A stretch of DNA of 64,000 nt from Pseudolabrys sp. (GCA_022841665.1 JALHRB010000008.1:44027-108026); one strand, 5' to 3'. Positions 33,291-42,539 are shown, counted from the first letter of the stretch. Program-made: numbers and translations. Notes: generated from the letters alone by a model not told the origin.

Positions 33291-34526
33291 TCACTTTCCT
33301 TCGTACTGCAGAATATAGAGTCCGGCGTTGGTGTCGGTCATGTACATGACGCCGTTCGCATCCACAAACACGTCGCAGGACTGGATGACTTTCGCGACGT
33401 TCGGCCGGAAGTCCATCAACTTTTCCGGCGGCGGCGGCACGAAGGAGGCCACTTCGCGCGGCGCGAAGGCGTTCGCGATGTCGTACACGCGCAAGCCGGC
33501 ATTGTGATAGGTGGCGAAGATCAGGTCGGAGCGCTGCAGCGAGCCGGGCCGGTTCTCGTGCAGGTTATGCGGCCCGAACTTGCCGCCCTTGGCGCAGAAG
33601 TCCTCGTCCTTCGGCGTCGGCAGCGTGGCGATGGTGACCGGGTTCTCCGGCGCGCGCACGTCCAGCACCCAGGTATAGGCGATGCCGTTGGCGCAGTTGC
33701 TCGACGTCGCCTCGTCGGCGACGACCAGCAGGTTGCGGTCGGGCAGGGGCAAGGGCGTATGCGTGCCGCCGGCAAAAGGAGGGCACCAGTTGGTGTGGCT
33801 CACGAGCTTCACGTTCGCCGGGTCGCTTATGTCGTGCACCGTGAGCCCGCCGTCGCGCCAGGCGCCGTAGGCGAGGGTGCCGGCGACAATCGCATGATGC
33901 GCCGCCCAGCGCTTGCCCTTGGGCGCCTGCGGTTCTTCGCCGCCCGCCTGCCACATGCCTGGCAGCCACCAGCGCCCCGCACGCGTCGGCTTGGCCGGAT
34001 CGGACAAATCGATCGCCACCATGATGTGGTCGGTGAAGCCTTCCATGTGCGCGGAGGCATAGGCGTAGCGGCCGCCGGTCCACCAGATGCGGTGCAGGCC
34101 GAGGCCTTTGATCGCGAGGAAGGCCATCTCGCGCGGCGCCGCCGGCTGCGCAATGTCGTAGACGCGCAGGCCCGAGACGAAGTCCAGACCTTCGCCCTTG
34201 AACGACTGGGTTAGCGACGCCGTGAAGTAGTCCTTCTGCTCGTTGTATTTTGCCAGCGCCCAGACATTGGCGCCGTTGACCGCGAGCAGGATGTCGCCAT
34301 GCACCTGGATGTGGTGCGAGCGCGTGTTGGGCGGATTGGCGACATAGGCGACCGGTTTCGGCGAACGCGGGTCGCGCACGTCGATGACGCTGATGCCGTC
34401 GCTGAACATGTGGCCGATGAAGGCATGGCCTTTGTGGACCATGACCTGCGTGCCGTCGGGGCGGCCGCCTTGGTCGCTGCGCGACAGGAAGCGCACGTTG
34501 CTTGCGGTGGCGCCGGGGCAGGTCAT
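33291..34526 (-). CDS. LVIVD-repeat beta-propeller protein, cytosolic
   Basis: The 411-residue protein consists of repeated LVIVD-type units such as GISVIDVRDPRSPKPVAYV, GLRVYDIAQPAAPREMAFL and GLTVHDISDPANVKLVSH, giving a beta-propeller. Unlike most LVIVD proteins it has no signal peptide. It has conserved-looking His and Cys residues (THTPLPLP, SSNCANGIAY, GPHNLHENRPG) that could form a metal or active site. ATG 34526 is preferred over GTG 34535. The downstream isomerase-like gene follows by five bases. Function unknown. Confidence 0.83.
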   Translation of the reverse strand: MTCPGATASNVRFLSRSDQGGRPDGTQVMVHKGHAFIGHMFSDGISVIDVRDPRSPKPVAYVANPPNTRSHHIQVHGDILLAVNGANVWALAKYNEQKDYFTASLTQSFKGEGLDFVSGLRVYDIAQPAAPREMAFLAIKGLGLHRIWWTGGRYAYASAHMEGFTDHIMVAIDLSDPAKPTRAGRWWLPGMWQAGGEEPQAPKGKRWAAHHAIVAGTLAYGAWRDGGLTVHDISDPANVKLVSHTNWCPPFAGGTHTPLPLPDRNLLVVADEATSSNCANGIAYTWVLDVRAPENPVTIATLPTPKDEDFCAKGGKFGPHNLHENRPGSLQRSDLIFATYHNAGLRVYDIANAFAPREVASFVPPPPEKLMDFRPNVAKVIQSCDVFVDANGVMYMTDTNAGLYILQYEGK

Positions 34527-34554
34527 CGCACTCACTTACGATCTGAATTGCCGA

Positions 34555-34580
34555 GGCCTGGCCAGCGGACTGGCCAGGCC
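34555..34580 (-). other. Intercistronic hairpin between MFS and LVIVD genes
   Basis: A perfect 11-bp stem (ggcctggccag at 34555-34565, complement at 34570-34580) with a 4-base loop fills much of the gap between the two genes. There is no T-tract, so it more likely stabilises or processes mRNA, or lowers read-through, than terminates. Confidence 0.7.
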
Positions 34581-34605
34581 CCGGTACGCGCGAAAAACGA
34601 GAACG

Positions 34606-35967
34606 TCAGCCGGTCGGCTTTGCGATCTCGTCGAGGCCCTTCTGCCGCGCCTCGGGGCCGAGCTGCGTGACCGCTCCGGCCGCGATGATGAGCAGGATGG
34701 CAAGGCAGACGAACACCGTGACGAGGCCATAGCCGGCCTGCACCCAGAGGATGGTCGGCATGATGAAGGCGGTCGCCAGCCGTCCGACGCCCGCCGCCCA
34801 GCCGAAACCGGACGCGCGCGCATTGGTCGGGAACACCTCCGACGTGAAGATCTGCATCGCATTGCCGGCGACCTGGACGAAGAACGTCATGATGAAGCCG
34901 GCCACGATGAGCTGGGTCGGCGTCACAGCGTTCGCGAAGACGATCGCCATGATCGCGGCGCCGATGAAGGCGACGATCGAGGTCGGCTTGCGGCCGAACT
35001 TGTCGAGCGCATACATCATCCAGATGCTGGCGCAGGGCACCGCGAAGTTCATCCAGAGCGTGTATTCGATCGATTTGGTGACCGTGAAGCCCTTCGCGTG
35101 CATCATGTTCGGCAACCAGGCGCCGAGACCGATGGCGACGCCGAAGAACGCCGTGAAGCAGATCATGCCCGCAACCACCCGCTTGGGAAATTGCTTGAAC
35201 ACGACGGCGAACGGATCGCTCTTGGTGTTGGACGCCGCATCCGAGGACAGCGTGCTCAATTCGGGCACATTGGGCACTTGCAGCTTCTTGAGGACGTCGA
35301 GCGCCTCCTGGCCGCGGCCGTGCGTCGAGAGATAGCGCGGCGATTCCGGCAGCGTGAAGCGGAAGACCCAGACGACGAGCGCGCCGACGCCGATCAGGAG
35401 CCAGGCGCCGCGCCACACGTATTCCGGATTGGTCGGGAAGACTACCGTGCCGAGCAGCAGCGCGAGTGCGGTGCCGATCGGCCACACGCAGGCGCCGCCG
35501 ATGAAATGCACGATGGCGAGGATGCGGCCGCGGATGTCCTTCGGCGAATATTCACCGGCGTAGGCGAAGGCGAGCGGCTGCTCGGCGCCGATGCCGATGC
35601 CGGCGATGAAGCGGCAGATGATCAGCAGCGTCACGGTCGGCGCCAGCGCGCCGAGGATTGTGAATATGCCGAACAGCAGGAGATTGAACTGATAGATGAA
35701 GCGGCGGCCGAACCGGTCGGAAAACTGGCCTTGGCCGGCCGTGCCGATGAACATGCCGAAGATGGTGGCGCTGCCGATGGCGGCGAGTTCGGCGCCGGTC
35801 GCGAATTTCGAGGCGATGATGTACGGCACCAGCGCGCCGAAGATCGTGAAGTCGATGACGTCGAAAAAGTAACCTGCAGCGATCAGTGCGATGACCCGCT
35901 TGTGCAGCGGCGATATCTTCGCGGTGTCCAGCGCGTTGCCTACGTAGCCCTCAATCGTCTGTGCCAC
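34606..35967 (-). CDS. MFS transporter, sugar/aromatic-acid symporter type
   Basis: The start is set at GTG 35967 (VAQTIEGYVGNALD), with GGGAAAC upstream; the longer frame lacks similarity. The 453-residue protein has twelve membrane segments, the MFS signature FSDRFGRRFIYQF between segments 2 and 3, AGIGIGAEQPLAFAYAGEY and a second-half LDKFGRKPTS. It resembles metabolite:proton symporters for sugars, inositol or aromatic acids. It is first gene of the run with the LVIVD, isomerase-like and kelch genes and probably imports their substrate. Confidence 0.87.
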   Translation of the reverse strand: MAQTIEGYVGNALDTAKISPLHKRVIALIAAGYFFDVIDFTIFGALVPYIIASKFATGAELAAIGSATIFGMFIGTAGQGQFSDRFGRRFIYQFNLLLFGIFTILGALAPTVTLLIICRFIAGIGIGAEQPLAFAYAGEYSPKDIRGRILAIVHFIGGACVWPIGTALALLLGTVVFPTNPEYVWRGAWLLIGVGALVVWVFRFTLPESPRYLSTHGRGQEALDVLKKLQVPNVPELSTLSSDAASNTKSDPFAVVFKQFPKRVVAGMICFTAFFGVAIGLGAWLPNMMHAKGFTVTKSIEYTLWMNFAVPCASIWMMYALDKFGRKPTSIVAFIGAAIMAIVFANAVTPTQLIVAGFIMTFFVQVAGNAMQIFTSEVFPTNARASGFGWAAGVGRLATAFIMPTILWVQAGYGLVTVFVCLAILLIIAAGAVTQLGPEARQKGLDEIAKPTG

Positions 35968-36133
35968 GGCGTTTCCCGACCCCCCGTCGTTGAGTGTGGT
36001 TATCCACACGTTCTTACGACGAAAGGATGAGACACTATTACGCAGTTGAACAGGGGTGCTTGCCGGGGGACGCACTGAATTCGTGCCCGCGCCGTTACGG
36101 TTTCGGCTGGTGAAAACAGGGATGGAGCGTGGC

Positions 36134-36207
36134 TGGCTGGGGGACCTGGATTCGAACCAAGATTCTCGGAGTCAGAGTCCGATGTTCTACCGTTGAACTA
36201 TCCCCCA
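36134..36207 (-). tRNA. tRNA-Gln (CTG anticodon)
   Basis: On the minus strand the sequence folds as a full cloverleaf: acceptor TGGGGGA with TCCCCCA, D-arm GTTC/GAAC, anticodon stem TCGGA/TCCGA with loop CTCTGAC (anticodon CTG), T-loop GGTTCGAATCC, and encoded CCA end. Length is 74 bases. No integrase or direct repeat is found beside it. Confidence 0.95.
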
Positions 36208-36322
36208 GCAGGGGACCGGCCATGAGGGCCGAAAAGGCCCCGGCCGGTGCGTCCAGCGCCCCTCACATGGGGCAAAACGGCTGATTTGACAAGACCGTGA
36301 CGCGGTTCGGCCGGACGCGGGG

Positions 36323-37528
36323 TCAGGCCTTGGGGCGCGGGCGGATCGCCACTGTGAGGATAGCCAGCAGGCTGAAGGCGGCTACCAGGATGAAGACCAG
36401 CCAGGGGCTGCCATGGTCCATGATGGCGCCGAATAACAGTGGCGAAACGATGCCGCCGATGTTGAATCCGGTGGTCACGAAGCCGAAAACCTTGCCGAAC
36501 GAGCCGGGCGGCGTGATTTCCCGCACGATCATGTCGCGCGAGGGCATGATCACCCCGGAGAAAAAGCCGGCCGCCGACATGGCCGCGATCAGCGCGATGG
36601 TGCCGAGGTCGACCTGGGCCACCAGCAGCGTGAACAGCGCAATCGCCAACAGGCCGAGCGCAGCCACCAGGCCGTGGCGGGTGGTGCGGCCAACCAGCAT
36701 GCCGCCGATCAGGACGCCGATGGCCGACAGCGCGAGATTGCCGGTGAGTGCCGCGTTGGCGGTCGTCACCGGCGTGCCGTAGAGGGCGCCGAGCGCGACC
36801 ACCGAATAGTTGTAGATGCCGCCGCTGATCAGCGCGAGCAGCGTGAAGAAGCCGAGATTGAGCAGGATTGGTCCGGACAGCAGCAGCCGCCAGCCGGCGG
36901 CTTCCGGGCCGGCCTCGCGCGCGACCGGCGGTGGCGGCGCGGCGGCATTGTCCCTGATTGCGAGTAGCAGGGCCGCGACCGCAAGGCCGAGCATGCCCGC
37001 GCCGATGAAAGCGCCGCGCCAGCCCCAGAAGGTCTGCATCGTCAGCAGCGTCACCGGCGCCACCGCGGAGCCGAGCATGCCGGCGAAGGTGTGCACCGAG
37101 AAGGCGCGTCCGATGCTTTTGGCCGGCACGTGCTGCGACAGCAGCGCGTAGTCGGCGGGGTGGTAGACGGTATTGCCGACGCCGGCGAGCGCGAACATGG
37201 CGACCAGCAGCCAGAACGAGTCGGTCAGCCCGGTCACGATGAACGCGCCGGCGCCGATCGCGAGACCGCAGATCAGCAGGATGCGCGCGCCCAGCCAGTC
37301 GACGAGAAAGCCGGCCGGCGTCTGCAGCGCGGCCGTCACCACGTTGAAGGCGGTGAGCGCCAGCCCGATCTCGGTATAGCTGACGCCGTAGTCGGCGCGC
37401 ACGAAGGGCAAAAGCGGCGCCAAAATGATGATGTAATAATGCGAGACGAAATGCGCCGCGCTCACCACGCCGACGATGCGGGCGTGGGACGCAGGCGCCC
37501 CGCCCAAACTTTCAGTCGCTTGCGTCAT
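36323..37528 (-). CDS. MFS transporter, fosmidomycin-resistance/NarK-like type
   Basis: From MTQATESLGG at 37528 the protein has 401 residues and about twelve membrane segments. Visible MFS features are ALTAFNVVTAALQTPAGFLVDWLGARILL, GVGNTVYHPADYALL (typical of the Fsr-like branch) and AMSAAGFFSGVIMPSRDM. A longer frame from 37606 has no ribosome site. Substrate may be a drug or small acid. It is divergent from the YVTN gene starting at 37645. Confidence 0.85.
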   Translation of the reverse strand: MTQATESLGGAPASHARIVGVVSAAHFVSHYYIIILAPLLPFVRADYGVSYTEIGLALTAFNVVTAALQTPAGFLVDWLGARILLICGLAIGAGAFIVTGLTDSFWLLVAMFALAGVGNTVYHPADYALLSQHVPAKSIGRAFSVHTFAGMLGSAVAPVTLLTMQTFWGWRGAFIGAGMLGLAVAALLLAIRDNAAAPPPPVAREAGPEAAGWRLLLSGPILLNLGFFTLLALISGGIYNYSVVALGALYGTPVTTANAALTGNLALSAIGVLIGGMLVGRTTRHGLVAALGLLAIALFTLLVAQVDLGTIALIAAMSAAGFFSGVIMPSRDMIVREITPPGSFGKVFGFVTTGFNIGGIVSPLLFGAIMDHGSPWLVFILVAAFSLLAILTVAIRPRPKA

Positions 37529-37644
37529 TCCGGCGTTGTTCCGATGGCGGCGGACTATGCTCCGGTTGTCCGGTCCGATCCAGTGCGTTTCCAGTGGGTT
37601 CGCCATGCGCTACAAGCGCGCGCAGGACGGCACGGGAGACGGCC

Positions 37645-38574
37645 ATGGCGGCGGAAACGAAGGGCATGATCGCGGTCGACAAGATCGGCGCGAAGATCCT
37701 GTTCATCAATCCGAAAACTTATGAGACGGAAACCGTGCTCGACGGCTTCCAGCGCACGGTGCATGAGCTCCTGGTGATGCCGGAGGCGGGCGTCGCCTAT
37801 GTGCCGATCTTCGGCGACGGCATCCACGGCCGTAATCCCAATCCCGGCCGGACCCTGCACGTCATCGACCTGGACAAGCGCATGGTTGCGGCCGACATCG
37901 ACCTGTCGCCCTTTAGCGCGCCGCACACCGTGCGGCGCGGCGCCGACGGGCTTGTCTACATTACCTGCGAGAATTCCGCGGTGGTGGCCGCCATCGACCC
38001 GAAGATCAATCAGGTCGTCTTTGCCATCGACTCCGGCTCGACCAACGCGCACCGCCTGTGCATTTCCGGCGACGGCAAGCGCCTCTACACCGACAACGAG
38101 GAGGACGCCACCGTATCGGTGATCGACGTGCGGAACCGTAAGCTCCTCGGCAAGATCAAGACGCCGCAGGCGATCGCCGGCATCGCCGTCTCCGCCGACG
38201 GCGGCACGGTGGTCGCGGTCGGCGACGTCGATCCGGTGCTGTTCATGATCGATACGGCGAAAGGGGAGGTCGTCCGCACGCTGCCGCTCGAAGGCGTGCC
38301 CAAGCCGGCGCAGATCGCGCGCTATTCGCCCGACGGCGCCTTGCTCTGCGTGAGCAGCCTCAACAGCGACATGGTCAGCATCATCGACACGCGTACGTGG
38401 AAGCAGGATGCGATCAAGGTCGGGAGCCAGCCGATGGACATGGCCTTCCGCGGCGACGAACTGTTCGTCGCCTGCCAGGGCGACGGCTCGATCCACGTGA
38501 TCGACATTCCGGGCCGGCGCAACAAGCAAAGCTTCAAGGCCGGCACCGGCTGCGAGTCGGTCGGGTTTTTCTGA
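37645..38574 (+). CDS. YVTN/YncE-like beta-propeller protein
   Basis: The ATG at 37645 follows GGGAG. The 309-residue protein contains seven-bladed propeller repeats such as RLYTDNEEDATVSVIDVRNRK, TVVAVGDVDPVLFMIDT and ALLCVSSLNSDMVSIIDT, typical of YVTN/YncE proteins. There is no signal peptide, which is unusual: most YncE-like proteins are periplasmic. It is divergent from the MFS gene. It is the third cytosolic beta-propeller gene of a different family within 7 kb. Confidence 0.82.
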   Translation: MAAETKGMIAVDKIGAKILFINPKTYETETVLDGFQRTVHELLVMPEAGVAYVPIFGDGIHGRNPNPGRTLHVIDLDKRMVAADIDLSPFSAPHTVRRGADGLVYITCENSAVVAAIDPKINQVVFAIDSGSTNAHRLCISGDGKRLYTDNEEDATVSVIDVRNRKLLGKIKTPQAIAGIAVSADGGTVVAVGDVDPVLFMIDTAKGEVVRTLPLEGVPKPAQIARYSPDGALLCVSSLNSDMVSIIDTRTWKQDAIKVGSQPMDMAFRGDELFVACQGDGSIHVIDIPGRRNKQSFKAGTGCESVGFF

Positions 38575-38595
38575 GGCGCGCGGCCAAGTGAGGCC

Positions 38596-38739
38596 GTCAT
38601 CCCGGCCAAGCGAGCCAACGGGTCCGCGCAAAGCGCGGCCCGATGACAGGCTCCGCGAGCGCGAGCCGGGATCCAGTAACCCCTGCATTCACGATATGGA
38701 AGATAGAGGTTACTGGGTCCCCGCTTTCGCGGGGACGAC
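38596..38739. repeat. Dispersed palindromic repeat, copy A
   Basis: The element opens gtcatcccgg, contains gggatccagtaa, and closes with tactgggtccc followed by the hairpin ccccgctttcgcgggg and gacgac. Its arms are complementary. Its final 30 or so bases are identical to copy C at 53818-53939. It lies between the convergent YVTN and CoxL-like genes. Confidence 0.85.
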
Positions 38740-38748
38740 AGCGGCGCG

Positions 38749-41109
38749 TTATTGCTTCTTCTTCGCTTCCTCGATCGCCGCCCAGATGCGCGCGGGCGTC
38801 ATCGGCATTTCGAGGTGCCGAATGCCGTATTCCGACAGCGCGTCGACCACCGCATTGGCGACCGAGGGCAGGCCGCCCGAGGTGCCGGCCTCGCCGCAGC
38901 CTTTGGCGCCGATCGGATTGCTCTTGGTCGGCACCGGATGGTGCGCCACGTCGATGTCGGGCGCGTCGTGCGCGCGCGGCATGGCGTAGTCCATGAACGA
39001 GCCGGTGACGAGCTGGCCGTCGCTGTCGTAGACCGCCTTCTCCATCAATACCTGGCCGAGACCCTGCATGACGCCGCCCTGGATCTGGCCCTCGACCAGC
39101 AGCGGATTGACCACGGTGCCGAGGTCGTTGACGGCGGAATACTTGACCACGTGGGTTTCGCCGGTCTGCGGGTCGATCTCGACCTCGGCGATATGGCAGC
39201 CGTTGGGGAAGGCGAAGGGCACTTCCTTTTCCAGCATGTGATCGACGTCGAGCGACTGCGGCGCGTCGGGCGGAAGCTTCAGGCCGCCGCCGCGCAGCTT
39301 GGCGGCGATCTCCATCAGACCGATCGAGCGGTCGGTGCCGGCGATGGTGAAACGGCCGCCTTTGAATTCGATGTCGCCGGCGGATGCTTCGAGCGCATAG
39401 GAAGCAACCTGCTTGCCGCGCTCGATCACCAGTCTGGCGCTTTCCATCAGCACGGCGCTGGCGAACATGATCGAGCGCGAGCCGCCTGAGCCGCCGCCGA
39501 ACGAGATGCGGTCGCTGTCGCCTTCGACCAGGCGGATGCTGTCGAAGGGGATGCCGAGCTGGTCGCTCACCACCTGGGCATAGGCGGTCGCATGGCCCTG
39601 GCCGTAATCGAGCGTGCCGACGATGAGCGTCACCGTGCCGTCGCCCTCGAAGTGGATATTGCCGAGCTCCTTGCCGCCGCCGAACGTGACTTCGAGATAG
39701 CAGCCGACGCCGAGGCCGCGCAGGAGCCCGCGCTTTTTGCTCTCGCGCTTGCGTTTGGCGAAGCCCTTGTAGTCGGCCATCTCCAGCGCCTGCTTGAGCA
39801 CGGCGGGGAAGTCGCCGCAGTCGTAGGTCATGTCGGAGGCGGCCTTGAAGGGCAGGTCGCGCGGGCGGATCATGTTGCGCTTGCGCAGCTCGATGCGATC
39901 GATGCCGAGCTCGCTCGCCGCGATGTCGAGCGCGCGCTCCATGTAGTAGTTGCCTTCCGGGCGGCCGGCGCCGCGATAGGCGGAGACGAAGGTGGTGTTG
40001 GTGAAGACGCAGCGGCTCGAGACCTCGAGCAGCGGCGTGCGGTACACGCTGGCGACGTTCTTGACGATGTTGCCGGTCGGCAGCAGCGGGCCGAACTGGC
40101 TGAGATAGCCGCCCATGTCGCCAAAGCCGGTGATGCGCACGGCGAGGATGTGCGCGTTCTCGTCGAAGGCGACCTCGACGGTCATGTCCTGCGCGCGGCC
40201 GTGGTGGTCGGACAGGAAGCTGCCCGAGCGCTCGTCGGTCCATTTCACCGGACGGCCGAGAACCTTCGCGGCATGCAGGATGCACACGTATTCGGGATAA
40301 GGCTGTGCCTTCATGCCGAAGGAGCCGCCGACATTGCCGGTGACGATGCGCACCTTGTCGGCCGGCACGCCGAGGATGTCGACGAGGGCGCCTTTCTGGC
40401 CGTGCACACCCTGGCTACAGGAATAGAGCGTCCACTTGGAGGTGGCCTTGTCGAATTCGCCGACGGCCGCGCGCGGCTCCATGGCGGCGACGATCATGCG
40501 CTGGTTGGAGGTCTTCAGCCGCGTGACGTGCTTGGCTTTGGCGAAGGCCTCGGCGACTTTCTCGGCGTTGCCGAAATGGAAATCGAGCGCGGTGTTGTTC
40601 GGCACGCCGTCGAACACCAGCGGCGCACCCGGCTTGACCGCTTCCTCCGGCGTCAGCACCGGCGGCAGCGGCTCGATGTCGAGCACGACCGCTTCGGCGG
40701 CGTCCTTCGCCTGCGCCACGGTCTGCGCGATCACGCAGGCGACCGGGTCGCCGACGAAGCGCACCTTGTCGGCGGCAAGCGCCGGCCGCGGCGTGTAGCG
40801 GATCGGCGAGCCGTCGCGGTTCTTCAGCGGCATGGTGCATTTGAACCCGCCGTAACCCTTCAGGTCTTGCGCGGTCAGCACGGCCAGTACGCCCTTCATC
40901 GCCTTGGCGGCCGAGGTGTCGACCCCGCGGATGACGCCATGGGCATCGCGCGAGCGCACCATCACGGCATAGGCCTGGCCGGGCCGGCTGACGTCGTCGG
41001 TATAGCGGCCTTCGCCGCGCACCAGCGTGGGGTCTTCGCTGCGCCGGACCGGCTGACCGACGCCGAATTTGGTCAGGGACAGCGCGGCTTCCGTAGTTCT
41101 GTCGTCCAT
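38749..41109 (-). CDS. Molybdopterin-binding large subunit, CoxL form II/xanthine dehydrogenase family
   Basis: From MDDRTTEAALSL at 41109 (AAGGGG upstream) the protein has 786 residues. It has the aldehyde-oxidase/xanthine-dehydrogenase N-terminal domain (QPVRRSEDPTLVRGEGRYTDD) and the molybdenum cofactor domains. The active-site loop SAYRGAGRPEGNYYME is the form II (AYRGAGR) version rather than the CO-oxidising AYXCSFR. It also has the C-terminal QGLGQVLMEKAVYD and KGCGEAGTSGGLPS motifs. It should hydroxylate an aromatic, heterocyclic or aldehyde substrate with FAD and iron-sulfur subunits, but no such subunit gene is adjacent. Confidence 0.9.
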   Translation of the reverse strand: MDDRTTEAALSLTKFGVGQPVRRSEDPTLVRGEGRYTDDVSRPGQAYAVMVRSRDAHGVIRGVDTSAAKAMKGVLAVLTAQDLKGYGGFKCTMPLKNRDGSPIRYTPRPALAADKVRFVGDPVACVIAQTVAQAKDAAEAVVLDIEPLPPVLTPEEAVKPGAPLVFDGVPNNTALDFHFGNAEKVAEAFAKAKHVTRLKTSNQRMIVAAMEPRAAVGEFDKATSKWTLYSCSQGVHGQKGALVDILGVPADKVRIVTGNVGGSFGMKAQPYPEYVCILHAAKVLGRPVKWTDERSGSFLSDHHGRAQDMTVEVAFDENAHILAVRITGFGDMGGYLSQFGPLLPTGNIVKNVASVYRTPLLEVSSRCVFTNTTFVSAYRGAGRPEGNYYMERALDIAASELGIDRIELRKRNMIRPRDLPFKAASDMTYDCGDFPAVLKQALEMADYKGFAKRKRESKKRGLLRGLGVGCYLEVTFGGGKELGNIHFEGDGTVTLIVGTLDYGQGHATAYAQVVSDQLGIPFDSIRLVEGDSDRISFGGGSGGSRSIMFASAVLMESARLVIERGKQVASYALEASAGDIEFKGGRFTIAGTDRSIGLMEIAAKLRGGGLKLPPDAPQSLDVDHMLEKEVPFAFPNGCHIAEVEIDPQTGETHVVKYSAVNDLGTVVNPLLVEGQIQGGVMQGLGQVLMEKAVYDSDGQLVTGSFMDYAMPRAHDAPDIDVAHHPVPTKSNPIGAKGCGEAGTSGGLPSVANAVVDALSEYGIRHLEMPMTPARIWAAIEEAKKKQ

Positions 41110-41290
41110 GCCGGGGACCCCTTTAATTGCAGGAACTGGAGATAAAGCAGGGCGGAGACTTCGACAAGAATAGCTTTCGGGACCGAGGGTTGCGTCGCCC
41201 ACCGGCGCTGTTACACTTTTCGTGACGAGGGAACTGTTGCCGCAACCGGGAACGTCCCAGAACGGCCGGGGCGGCAGGAAGGTTTGAGTG

Positions 41291-42409
41291 ATGAGCGGCG
41301 AGGCCGGGGACACCCCAGGCCTCGACCCTGCTATCGATCGGGCGCCGCCCACGCGGCCCCGGTGGGGTCGGCGGTCGCCTGGACAAGTCGAGACCGGCTC
41401 CGGCGGCGATCGGGGTGGCCCGACCTATGCCGCGCTCGATCTCGGCACCAACAATTGCCGCTTGCTCGTGGCTAGACCAGCAGGCGACGGCTTCCGCGTC
41501 ATCGACGCCTTCTCGCGGATCGTGCGGCTGGGCGAGGGCGTCTCGCTGTCGGGACGCCTGAGCGAACCGGCCATGGAACGCGCGATCGGCGCGCTCGCCA
41601 TCTGTCGCAACAAGATGAAGAACCGCGGCGTCACCCGCGCCCGGCTGATCGCCACCGAAGCGTGCCGTGCGGCCGTCAATGGCGCCGAATTTCGCGCGCG
41701 CGTGGCCGGCGAACTCGGCCTGCTGCTGGAAGTGATCGACCGCGAGACCGAAGCGTGCCTGGCCGCCAGCGGCTGCACGCCGCTGATCGATCCGGAGGCC
41801 GACGGCGCGGTGCTGTTCGATATTGGCGGCGGCTCGTCCGAGCTGGTGCGGCTCGAGCGTTCGCACAAGACGCGGCGCGGGCCGCCGCTGCCGCAGATCC
41901 GCGGCTGGATTTCGCTGCCGCACGGCGTCGTGACCTTGGCCGAACGGTATGGCGGCATCGACGTGTCGCGCGACAGCTACGAGGCCATGGTGGCGGAAGT
42001 GTCGGCGCTGATGGCGCCCTTCGTCGCCGAGCACGGCGGCGACGGCTTGCGCGGCATCCACATGCTCGGCACGTCGGGAACGGTGACCACCATTGCCGGC
42101 GTGCATCTCGACCTGAAGCGCTACGACCGCAGCCGCGTCGACGGCTGCTGGATGAACGCACAGGAAATCAACGCGGTGCTCGATCGCCTGCGCGCCATGA
42201 GCTACGACGAACGCGTCGCCAGTCCCTGCATCGGCGCCGAGCGCGCCGACCTGGTGCTTGCCGGTTGCGCCATCCTGGAAGCGATCCGCCGCGCCTTCCC
42301 CTGTCCGCGCCTGCGCGTCGCCGACCGCGGCCTGCGCGAAGGCATGCTGGTGCAGATGATGCGCGAGGATGGCGCCTGGGGCGGCGAAAGCCAGGCGGCG
42401 GCATCGTGA
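41291..42409 (+). CDS. ppx: Exopolyphosphatase/pppGpp phosphatase (Ppx/GppA)
   Basis: From ATG 41291 (AGGAAGG upstream; GTG 41288 overlaps) the protein has 372 residues. An N-terminal proline/arginine-rich extension of about 45 residues precedes the ASKHA fold: YAALDLGTNNCRLLVA, RLIATEACRAA and VLFDIGGGSSELV. These bind the phosphates of polyphosphate or pppGpp. The short single-domain form is common in Hyphomicrobiales and is usually followed by rlmE, as here. Confidence 0.9.
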   Translation: MSGEAGDTPGLDPAIDRAPPTRPRWGRRSPGQVETGSGGDRGGPTYAALDLGTNNCRLLVARPAGDGFRVIDAFSRIVRLGEGVSLSGRLSEPAMERAIGALAICRNKMKNRGVTRARLIATEACRAAVNGAEFRARVAGELGLLLEVIDRETEACLAASGCTPLIDPEADGAVLFDIGGGSSELVRLERSHKTRRGPPLPQIRGWISLPHGVVTLAERYGGIDVSRDSYEAMVAEVSALMAPFVAEHGGDGLRGIHMLGTSGTVTTIAGVHLDLKRYDRSRVDGCWMNAQEINAVLDRLRAMSYDERVASPCIGAERADLVLAGCAILEAIRRAFPCPRLRVADRGLREGMLVQMMREDGAWGGESQAAAS

Positions 42410-42420
42410 TTTTTGTTCTC

Positions 42421-42535
42421 GTCATTCCGGGGCGCGAGCCTCGCTCGCGAACCCGGAATCCAGACACGCACACCGTGTTCTCCTCTGGATTCCGGGTCCG
42501 CCGCTTTGCGGCGTCCCGGAATGACGGAAGAGGCC
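42421..42535. repeat. Dispersed palindromic repeat, copy B
   Basis: It begins gtcattccgggg and ends cccggaatgac, with inner arms ggaatccaga and tctggattccgg: a nested palindrome about 115 bases long between ppx and rlmE. It is related in plan to copies A and C but has diverged in sequence. It separates two co-directional genes and could form a strong RNA stem. Confidence 0.85.
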
Positions 42536-42539
42536 GGCA

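Noticed and set aside
34384..36030. A 548-codon open frame on the plus strand
   Set aside because: It is antisense to the MFS transporter and LVIVD genes, is dominated by Arg, Asp, Glu and His, and has no domain; a GC-rich mirror frame.
36134..36207. tRNA-Gln as a possible integration site
   Set aside because: No integrase, no direct repeat of the tRNA 3' end and no foreign-type genes are found on either side.
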